DNA of 64,000 nucleotides from Enterobacter soli ATCC BAA-2102 (GTDB lineage: Bacteria; Pseudomonadota; Gammaproteobacteria; Enterobacterales; Enterobacteriaceae), in contig NZ_LXES01000025.1 of assembly GCF_001654845.1 (NCBI RefSeq), forward strand, positions 62,001 to 126,000, given 5' to 3'. Shown here in pieces: positions 57,510 to 64,000 of this stretch; position 1 is the first letter of the stretch, and every line of letters starts with the position of its first letter. A program made the translations under genes and the position numbers. The notes beneath the pieces were generated by a model. The model did not search any database and had not been told where the DNA came from. It worked only from the letters and a program-made list of their open reading frames with translations.

Positions 57510-59423
57510 ATGGGTAAAATTATTGGTATCGACCTGGGTACTACCAACTCTTGTGTAGCGATTATGGACGGCACTACTGCACGCGTGCTGGAGAACGCCG
57601 AGGGCGATCGCACCACGCCTTCTATTATTGCTTATACCCAGGATGGTGAAACTCTGGTTGGTCAGCCGGCTAAACGTCAGGCAGTGACAAACCCGCAAAA
57701 CACCCTGTTTGCGATTAAACGCCTGATTGGCCGCCGCTTCCAGGACGAAGAAGTACAGCGTGATGAAGCCATCATGCCGTACAAAATCATCGGTGCTGAC
57801 AACGGTGATGCATGGATTGATGTTAAAGGTCAGAAAATGGCACCACCGCAGATCTCTGCTGAAGTGCTGAAAAAAATGAAGAAAACGGCTGAAGATTACC
57901 TGGGCGAACCGGTAACTGAAGCGGTTATCACCGTTCCTGCATACTTCAACGATGCTCAGCGTCAGGCAACCAAAGATGCTGGCCGTATCGCAGGTCTGGA
58001 AGTAAAACGTATCATCAACGAACCAACCGCAGCGGCACTGGCCTACGGTCTGGATAAAGAAGTTGGCAACCGTACTATCGCGGTTTACGACCTGGGTGGT
58101 GGTACCTTCGATATCTCTATTATCGAAATCGACGAAGTTGACGGCGAAAAAACCTTTGAAGTTCTGGCAACCAATGGTGATACCCACCTGGGTGGTGAAG
58201 ACTTCGATAGCCGTATGATCAACTACCTCGTTGACGAGTTTAAGAAAGATCAGGGCATTGACCTGCGTAATGACCCGCTGGCTATGCAGCGCCTGAAAGA
58301 AGCCGCTGAGAAAGCGAAGATCGAACTGTCTTCCGCTCAGCAGACCGACGTGAACCTGCCGTACATCACCGCAGACGCGACCGGTCCAAAACACATGAAC
58401 ATCAAAGTGACTCGTGCGAAACTGGAAAGCCTGGTAGAAGACCTGGTGAACCGTTCTATCGATCCACTGAAAGTTGCATTGCAAGATGCTGGCCTGTCTG
58501 TGTCCGACATCCAGGACGTTATCCTGGTAGGTGGTCAGACTCGTATGCCAATGGTCCAGAAGAAAGTGGCTGAGTTCTTTGGTAAAGAGCCACGTAAAGA
58601 CGTTAACCCGGACGAAGCTGTTGCTATCGGTGCAGCGGTTCAGGGCGGCGTGCTGACCGGTGAAGTTAAAGACGTACTGCTGCTGGACGTTACCCCGCTG
58701 TCTCTGGGTATCGAAACCATGGGCGGTGTGATGACTGCGCTCATCAACAAAAACACCACTATCCCAACGAAACACAGCCAGGTGTTCTCTACCGCTGAAG
58801 ACAACCAGTCTGCGGTAACCATCCATGTGATTCAGGGTGAGCGTAAGCGTGCGTCTGATAACAAGTCTCTGGGTCAGTTCAACCTGGACGGTATCAGCCC
58901 GGCACCACGCGGAATGCCGCAGATCGAAGTGACTTTCGATATCGATGCTGACGGTATCCTGCACGTGTCTGCAAAAGACAAAAACAGCGGTAAAGAGCAG
59001 AAGATCACCATCAAGGCATCTTCTGGCCTGAACGAAGCAGAAATCGAAAAAATGGTTCGCGATGCTGAAGCTAACGCTGAATCCGACCGTAAGTTCGAAG
59101 AGCTGGTTCAGACCCGTAACCAGGGTGACCATCTGCTGCACAGCACCCGTAAGCAGGTTGAAGAAGCAGGCGATAAACTGCCAGCGGAAGACAAAACTGC
59201 TATCGATGCTGCACTGAGCGCGCTGGAAACTTCCCTGAAAGGTGAAGACAAAGCGGACATCGAAGCGAAGATGCAGGAGCTGGCACAGGCTTCTCAGAAG
59301 CTGATGGAAATCGCACAGCAACAGCACGCACAACAGCAGGCGGGCGCTGATGCTTCTGCGAACAACGCGAAAGACGACGACGTTGTCGATGCTGAGTTCG
59401 AAGAAGTGAAAGACAAAAAATAA
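57510..59423 (+). CDS. dnaK: Chaperone DnaK (Hsp70)
   Basis: 637 residues. ATPase domain starting [14 protein letters not shown], linker [13 protein letters not shown] (about 388-400), beta-sandwich substrate domain and helical lid, ending EEVKDKK. It refolds proteins with DnaJ and GrpE. One residue shorter than the E. coli protein in the Gln/Ala-rich tail. Highly biased codon use. The opposite strand carries a long open frame that is a by-product of this bias. Confidence 0.99.
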   Translation: MGKIIGIDLGTTNSCVAIMDGTTARVLENAEGDRTTPSIIAYTQDGETLVGQPAKRQAVTNPQNTLFAIKRLIGRRFQDEEVQRDEAIMPYKIIGADNGDAWIDVKGQKMAPPQISAEVLKKMKKTAEDYLGEPVTEAVITVPAYFNDAQRQATKDAGRIAGLEVKRIINEPTAAALAYGLDKEVGNRTIAVYDLGGGTFDISIIEIDEVDGEKTFEVLATNGDTHLGGEDFDSRMINYLVDEFKKDQGIDLRNDPLAMQRLKEAAEKAKIELSSAQQTDVNLPYITADATGPKHMNIKVTRAKLESLVEDLVNRSIDPLKVALQDAGLSVSDIQDVILVGGQTRMPMVQKKVAEFFGKEPRKDVNPDEAVAIGAAVQGGVLTGEVKDVLLLDVTPLSLGIETMGGVMTALINKNTTIPTKHSQVFSTAEDNQSAVTIHVIQGERKRASDNKSLGQFNLDGISPAPRGMPQIEVTFDIDADGILHVSAKDKNSGKEQKITIKASSGLNEAEIEKMVRDAEANAESDRKFEELVQTRNQGDHLLHSTRKQVEEAGDKLPAEDKTAIDAALSALETSLKGEDKADIEAKMQELAQASQKLMEIAQQQHAQQQAGADASANNAKDDDVVDAEFEEVKDKK

Positions 59424-59449
59424 TCGCCCTTTGAACGGGTAATTACTGG

Positions 59450-59482
59450 CACGGGCGAAGAGGTTTCCTCTCCGCCCGTGCA
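59450..59482 (+). other. dnaK-dnaJ intercistronic hairpin
   Basis: GCACGGGCG...CGCCCGTGC with an inner GAGG/CCTC pairing; no T-run. It probably modulates mRNA stability or the lower expression of dnaJ. Confidence 0.65.
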
Positions 59483-59508
59483 CGCATGTTAGGGGCAGAT
59501 AAATAAAG

Positions 59509-60654
59509 ATGGCAAAGCAAGACTATTACGAGATTTTAGGCGTTTCCAAAACAGCGGAAGAGCGTGAAATCAAAAAGGCGTATAAGCGTCTGGCCATGAA
59601 ATATCACCCGGATCGCAATCAGGGTGATAAAGAGGCTGAAGCCAAATTTAAAGAGATCAAAGAAGCCTACGAAATCCTGACCGATGCACAAAAACGTGCG
59701 GCCTATGACCAGTACGGTCACGCAGCCTTTGAACAGGGCGGCATGGGCGGCGGTGGATTCGGTGGCGGCGGCTTTGGCGGCGGCGCTGATTTCAGCGATA
59801 TCTTCGGCGACGTATTTGGTGACATCTTTGGTGGCGGTCGTGGTCGTCAGCGCGCGGCCCGCGGTGCAGATCTGCGCTACAACATGGATCTGACGCTGGA
59901 AGAAGCGGTCCGTGGTGTCACCAAAGAGATCCGTATCCCGACGCTTGAAGAGTGTGACATTTGCCACGGCAGCGGCGCGAAGGCGGGAACTCAGCCACAG
60001 ACCTGTCCAACCTGTCACGGCTCCGGCCAGGTACAGATGCGTCAGGGCTTCTTCGCGGTACAACAGGCCTGTCCACACTGTCATGGTCGCGGTACGCTGA
60101 TTAAAGATCCGTGCAACAAGTGTCATGGCCACGGTCGCGTAGAGAAAACCAAAACCCTGTCCGTTAAAATCCCTGCCGGTGTTGATACGGGCGACCGTAT
60201 TCGTCTGACCGGTGAAGGTGAAGCCGGCGAGCACGGTGCACCAGCAGGCGATCTGTACGTTCAGGTCCAGGTGAAACAGCACGCCATCTTTGAGCGTGAA
60301 GGGAACAACCTGTACTGTGAAGTGCCGATCAACTTTGCGATGGCAGCACTCGGTGGTGAAATCGAAGTGCCTACGCTTGATGGTCGTGTGAACCTGAAAG
60401 TGCCTGGTGAGACGCAGACCGGCAAACTGTTCCGGATGCGCGGCAAAGGCGTGAAATCGGTTCGCGGTGGTGCTCAGGGCGACCTGCTGTGTCGCGTGGT
60501 GGTAGAAACACCGGTCGGGCTGAACGACAAGCAGAAACAGTTGCTGAAAGAGTTGCAGGAAAGCTTTGGCGGCCCAACGGGTGAAAAAAACAGCCCACGC
60601 TCCAAAAGCTTCTTCGATGGCGTCAAAAAGTTCTTCGATGATTTGACCCGCTAA
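59509..60654 (+). CDS. dnaJ: Co-chaperone DnaJ (Hsp40)
   Basis: 381 residues. J domain with HPD at 33-35, Gly/Phe-rich region (about 75-110), cysteine-rich domain with four CxxCxGxG zinc motifs (about 145-208) and C-terminal substrate-binding domain. Stimulates DnaK ATPase. Second gene of the heat-shock operon; terminator follows. Confidence 0.99.
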   Translation: MAKQDYYEILGVSKTAEEREIKKAYKRLAMKYHPDRNQGDKEAEAKFKEIKEAYEILTDAQKRAAYDQYGHAAFEQGGMGGGGFGGGGFGGGADFSDIFGDVFGDIFGGGRGRQRAARGADLRYNMDLTLEEAVRGVTKEIRIPTLEECDICHGSGAKAGTQPQTCPTCHGSGQVQMRQGFFAVQQACPHCHGRGTLIKDPCNKCHGHGRVEKTKTLSVKIPAGVDTGDRIRLTGEGEAGEHGAPAGDLYVQVQVKQHAIFEREGNNLYCEVPINFAMAALGGEIEVPTLDGRVNLKVPGETQTGKLFRMRGKGVKSVRGGAQGDLLCRVVVETPVGLNDKQKQLLKELQESFGGPTGEKNSPRSKSFFDGVKKFFDDLTR

Positions 60655-60678
60655 CACTCGACAGCAGCGCGACATTCT

Positions 60679-60707
60679 AAAAAGCCCGGAAGCGATTCCG
60701 GGCTTTT
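60679..60707 (+). terminator. Terminator after dnaJ
   Basis: AAAAGCCCGGAA-GCGA-TTCCGGGCTTTTT, 25 bases after the dnaJ stop. Confidence 0.93.
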
Positions 60708-60828
60708 TCTATTTGTGGGTATATTTCGGGAAAAGCGAATATATACTCAATATTAATCTGTTTTTGCCGAGTTGTTGGGCTTGGTATTATGGTTTTATCG
60801 AGGTATTGTTGTAAAAGAGAGAACTTAA

Positions 60829-62004
60829 GTGAAATTACTGCACCGTTTCTTTAGCAATGAGGCGTCTGGCGGCATCATTTTGATTATTGCCGCTGTGGCG
60901 GCCATGGTGTTGGCCAATCTGGGGGCAACACGCGAGCTCTATCATGCATTTCTGGAAACACCGGTCGAGTTACGGGTTGGCGTTCTGGAAATTAATAAAA
61001 ACATGCTGCTGTGGATCAACGATGCACTGATGGCGGTGTTTTTCCTGCTGGTTGGGTTAGAGGTTAAACGCGAGCTGGTACTCGGCTCGCTGGCCAGCCG
61101 TCAACGTGCGGCGTTCCCGGTGATTGCAGCGCTGGGCGGGATGGTTATTCCTGCGCTGCTGTTCCTGGCGTTTACCTGGCAAGATCCGATGGCGCGCCAC
61201 GGATGGGCGATCCCGGCCGCAACGGATATCGCCTTTGCACTTGGCGTGCTGGCGCTACTGGGTAGCCGCGTTCCCGTGGCACTGAAAATTTTCCTGATGG
61301 CGCTGGCGATTATTGATGACCTGGGCGCTATCGTGATTATCGCGCTGTTCTACACCAGCGAACTGTCGATACTGTCGCTGAGCGTGGCCGCAGGGGCCAT
61401 TGCGGTACTGGCGATGCTGAATATCTGCAATGTGCGCCGTATCGGCATTTATGTGCTGGTGGGAATGGTGCTGTGGACGGCGGTTCTGAAATCCGGCGTG
61501 CACGCCACACTGGCGGGGGTGATTGTCGGTTTCCTGATGCCGCTGAAGGCGCAGGATGGCAAGTCACCGGCAAAACAGCTGGAGCATGTGCTTCACCCGT
61601 GGGTCGCCTTTATGATCCTGCCGCTGTTTGCGTTTGCTAACGCAGGGGTTTCTCTGGAAGGTGTCACGCTGGATGGATTGACCTCTATGCTGCCACTCGG
61701 GGTGATTGCCGGGCTGTTTATCGGTAAGCCGCTGGGGATCAGTCTGTTCTGCTGGCTGGCACTGAAACTGAAGCTGGCGTCATTGCCACAAGGCACGACG
61801 TTTAAGCAGATCATGGCGGTGGGTGTGCTGTGCGGGATTGGATTTACGATGTCTATCTTTATCTCGACGCTGGCCTTTGGCGCACATGCGCCTGAGCTTA
61901 TCATCTGGGCAAAACTGGGCATCCTGATTGGATCATTACTGGCTGCGGTTATCGGTTATACCTTGTTGAAGGTGAAATTGCCCGGACAGGTTGTTCAGGC
62001 ATAA
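60829..62004 (+). CDS. nhaA: Sodium/proton antiporter NhaA
   Basis: 391-residue antiporter with 12 spans. The ion-binding aspartates Asp163 and Asp164 in IIDDLGA and Asp133 in ATDIAFALG are all present. Expels Na+ and Li+ at alkaline pH. GTG start preceded by AGAGAAC. nhaR follows after a short hairpin; NhaR activates this gene in E. coli. Confidence 0.97.
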   Translation: MKLLHRFFSNEASGGIILIIAAVAAMVLANLGATRELYHAFLETPVELRVGVLEINKNMLLWINDALMAVFFLLVGLEVKRELVLGSLASRQRAAFPVIAALGGMVIPALLFLAFTWQDPMARHGWAIPAATDIAFALGVLALLGSRVPVALKIFLMALAIIDDLGAIVIIALFYTSELSILSLSVAAGAIAVLAMLNICNVRRIGIYVLVGMVLWTAVLKSGVHATLAGVIVGFLMPLKAQDGKSPAKQLEHVLHPWVAFMILPLFAFANAGVSLEGVTLDGLTSMLPLGVIAGLFIGKPLGISLFCWLALKLKLASLPQGTTFKQIMAVGVLCGIGFTMSIFISTLAFGAHAPELIIWAKLGILIGSLLAAVIGYTLLKVKLPGQVVQA

Positions 62005-62013
62005 CAGGAAACC

Positions 62014-62035
62014 GGGAGAAGGGGAGCCTTCTCCC
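62014..62035 (+). other. nhaA-nhaR intercistronic hairpin
   Basis: GGGAGAAGG-GGAG-CCTTCTCCC, perfect 9-base stem with a four-base loop between the two genes and no T-run. Confidence 0.7.
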
Positions 62036-62062
62036 GATACACTATCAGGGAGAGAAGACGCG

Positions 62063-62962
62063 ATGTCTCATATCAATTACAACCATCTTTACTATTTCTG
62101 GCACGTCTACAAAGAGGGCTCGGTGGTCGGTGCGGCAGAGGCGCTCTATCTGACACCACAGACCATTACCGGGCAGATCAAAGCGCTGGAAGAGCGTTTA
62201 CAGGGCAAGCTGTTTAAGCGTAAAGGTCGCGGTATCGAGCCAAGTGAACTGGGCGAGCTGGTTTTTCGCTACGCCGACAAGATGTTCACCTTAAGCCAGG
62301 AGATGCTGGATATCGTCAATTACCGCAAAGAGTCGAATCTGCTCTTTGATGTCGGTGTGGCGGATGCCCTGTCAAAACGGCTGGTGAGCGGCGTACTGGA
62401 TGCCGCGGTGGTGGAAGATGAGCAGATCCACCTGCGCTGCTTTGAGTCCACTCACGAGATGCTGCTGGAGCAGCTGAGCCAGCATAAGCTGGATATGATT
62501 ATTTCGGACTGCCCGATTGATTCAACCCAGCAGGAAGGGTTGTTCTCGGTGAAGATTGGCGAATGTGGTGTGAGCTTCTGGTGCATCAACCCACCGCCGG
62601 AAAAACCGTTCCCGGCCTGCCTGGAAGAGCGTCGTTTGCTGGTACCAGGCAGACGTTCCATGCTCGGACGTAAGCTGCAAAACTGGTTTAACTCGCAGGG
62701 TCTGAACGTGGAAATCCTCGGTGAGTTCGATGATGCCGCACTGATGAAAGCCTTTGGCGAAGCGCATAATGCCATCTTCGTTGCGCCAACGCTTTATGCG
62801 CACGATCTCTACTCGGATAACAAGATTACGGAGATTGGCAGAGTGGATAACGTGATGGAAGAGTATCACGCGATCTTTGCCGAAAGGATGATCCAGCACC
62901 CAGCGGTGCAGCGTATCTGTAACCGGGACTACTCGGCGCTGTTTACGCCACCGGCAATCTGA
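62063..62962 (+). CDS. nhaR: LysR-type activator NhaR
   Basis: 299 residues. Helix-turn-helix at about 5-62 ([22 protein letters not shown]), effector domain after about 90. Activates nhaA in response to Na+ and also affects biofilm genes in E. coli. The start at [13 protein letters not shown] is preceded by AGAGAAGACG; the frame is open upstream into nhaA, but those codons are not conserved. Confidence 0.95.
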   Translation: MSHINYNHLYYFWHVYKEGSVVGAAEALYLTPQTITGQIKALEERLQGKLFKRKGRGIEPSELGELVFRYADKMFTLSQEMLDIVNYRKESNLLFDVGVADALSKRLVSGVLDAAVVEDEQIHLRCFESTHEMLLEQLSQHKLDMIISDCPIDSTQQEGLFSVKIGECGVSFWCINPPPEKPFPACLEERRLLVPGRRSMLGRKLQNWFNSQGLNVEILGEFDDAALMKAFGEAHNAIFVAPTLYAHDLYSDNKITEIGRVDNVMEEYHAIFAERMIQHPAVQRICNRDYSALFTPPAI

Positions 62963-62966
62963 AGAC

Positions 62967-62994
62967 ATAAAAAAACCCGCGTTAAGCGGGTTCT
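62967..62994. terminator. Bidirectional terminator nhaR / rpsT
   Basis: ACCCGC-GTTAA-GCGGGT with seven T on the minus strand (rpsT) and TTCTTT on the plus strand. Confidence 0.9.
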
Positions 62995-63019
62995 TTAAAC
63001 AAGCAACAACAAGCGGCGA

Positions 63020-63316
<297 letters not shown>

Positions 63317-63329
63317 TCAAAGGCCGAGG

Positions 63330-63358
63330 AATATGCCCTCTTTGCCTTCTTTTGTCAA
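63330..63358 (-). promoter_or_regulatory. rpsT promoter
   Basis: On the minus strand TTGACA (63353-63358), 17-base spacer, CATATT (63330-63335), followed by a GC-rich CCTCGGCC discriminator. It lies about 50 bases before rpsT. Confidence 0.8.
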
Positions 63359-63384
63359 TGGATTTGTGCAAATAAGCGCCGTTA

Positions 63385-63510
63385 ATGAGCGACGCTACGT
63401 TACGTAGTGATGGCGCAGGATTCTACCAGCTTGTCTGTCGTGAATACAGCTTTTCGGCACAAAAATCGCAGTTCGCGGGCAGATTTTTTCACTCCGAAAG
63501 GTCAGCATGA
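63385..63510 (+). CDS. Short YaaY-like frame between rpsT and ribF
   Basis: 41-codon frame whose residues 6-20 (LRSDGAGFYQLVCRE) and following YSFSA resemble the E. coli hypothetical YaaY as I remember it, then diverge and stop early. No clear ribosome-binding site. Either a decayed copy of yaaY or conserved noncoding sequence upstream of ribF; weakly supported as a gene. Confidence 0.25.
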   Translation: MSDATLRSDGAGFYQLVCREYSFSAQKSQFAGRFFHSERSA

Positions 63511-63610
63511 TGAAATCATTACGGCTTTCTGTTTTGCGTGAACAATCGTCGGTTAACCTTAACCGCTGTACAAGGTATACTTTGGCGATTTTCACTGTTT
63601 TGAGCCAGTC

Positions 63611-64000
63611 ATGAAGCTGATACGCGGCATACATAATCTCAGTAAAGCCCCGCACGGGTGCGTTCTGACCATTGGTAATTTCGACGGCGTGCATCGTGGG
63701 CATCAGGCGCTGTTACAAGGATTGCGTAAAGAGGGGGAGGCGCGTGGCCTGCCCGTTGTGGTCATGATTTTTGAGCCACAACCGCTGGAGCTGTTTGCGG
63801 GCGAGAAGTCGCCGGCTCGCCTGACCCGGCTGCGCGAGAAATTGCGCTATCTTGCCGAGTGCGGCGTGGACTACGTGCTGTGTGTACGATTCGATCGTCG
63901 CTTTGCAGCGCTGACAGCACAAAATTTTGTCGGTGAGCTGTTAGTCAAGCGTCTTGGCGTGCAGTTTCTCGCAGTGGGTGATGATTTCCGCTTTGGCGCT
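63611..64000 (+). CDS. ribF: Riboflavin kinase / FAD synthetase RibF, 5' part
   Basis: First 130 codons of a roughly 310-residue bifunctional enzyme making FMN and then FAD; the gene runs off the window. The N-terminal adenylyltransferase domain shows LTIGNFDGVHRGHQ, FEPQPLELF and VGDDFRFGA, the nucleotidyltransferase motifs of the prokaryotic family. The kinase domain is outside the window. First gene of the ribF-ileS-lspA group in E. coli order. Confidence 0.96.
   Translation, partial: MKLIRGIHNLSKAPHGCVLTIGNFDGVHRGHQALLQGLRKEGEARGLPVVVMIFEPQPLELFAGEKSPARLTRLREKLRYLAECGVDYVLCVRFDRRFAALTAQNFVGELLVKRLGVQFLAVGDDFRFGA

Noticed and set aside
57348..59483. A 711-codon open frame on the minus strand
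   Set aside because: It is fully antisense to dnaK and exists because highly biased codon use in dnaK removes stop codons on the opposite strand; its product has no recognisable domain.

Overview
The window is a stretch of enterobacterial chromosome of the Enterobacter / Lelliottia / Citrobacter type. Gene order follows the join of minute 99 to minute 1 of the Escherichia coli map: fhuF, a leucine tRNA cluster, rsmC-holD-rimI-yjjG-prfC, osmY, yjjUV, yjjWI, deoCABD, lplA, serB-radA-nadR, ettA, slt, trpR, gpmB, rob, creABCD, arcA, thrLABC, yaaA, talB, mog, satP, dnaKJ, nhaAR, rpsT and ribF. Most proteins match the length and motifs I know for the E. coli homologue, but several accessory genes and dispersed repeats are not found there, so this is a relative of E. 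coli. I cannot name the species.

Layout. 1-3.7 kb: the end of a PTS IIC gene, then an iron-responsive area (fhuF, a membrane diguanylate cyclase, yjjZ) with Fur-box-like sites, and three tRNA-Leu(CAG). 3.8-11.3 kb: translation and replication genes, osmY with a stationary-phase type promoter, and the yjjUV pair. 11.3-18.2 kb: a glycyl radical enzyme and its activase (yjjI, yjjW) divergent from the deoxynucleoside operon deoCABD, with DeoR operators both at the deo promoter and inside yjjI. 18.2-33 kb: lipoate, serine, DNA repair, NAD, translation-factor, murein and tryptophan-regulation genes. Between nadR and ettA lies an accessory segment: an MDR reductase, a divergent LysR regulator and a 457-bp repeat-bounded element. 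33-39 kb: the creABCD two-component locus and arcA with a long AT-rich upstream region that contains the tiny yjjY. 39-48.9 kb: the thr operon with leader and attenuator, yaaX, yaaA, yaaJ, talB and mog.

48.9-56.6 kb is the main accessory block, lying between mog and satP: an MHS-type MFS carrier, a WtpA/ModA-like binding protein and permease with no ATPase beside them, a Fur-box-preceded siderophore-type ABC operon, and a divergent CLC channel. The window then returns to core order: satP, the heat-shock operon dnaKJ, sodium/proton antiport (nhaAR), ribosomal protein S20 (UUG start) and the first part of ribF.

Two repeat families recur in the intergenic spaces: REP-type palindromes and a CCCTCTCC...GGAGAGGG palindrome family. 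I found no CRISPR array, prophage, transposase or complete insertion sequence. The least explained sequence is the inverted-repeat-bounded element at 25912-26368. The least understood enzyme system is YjjI/YjjW.
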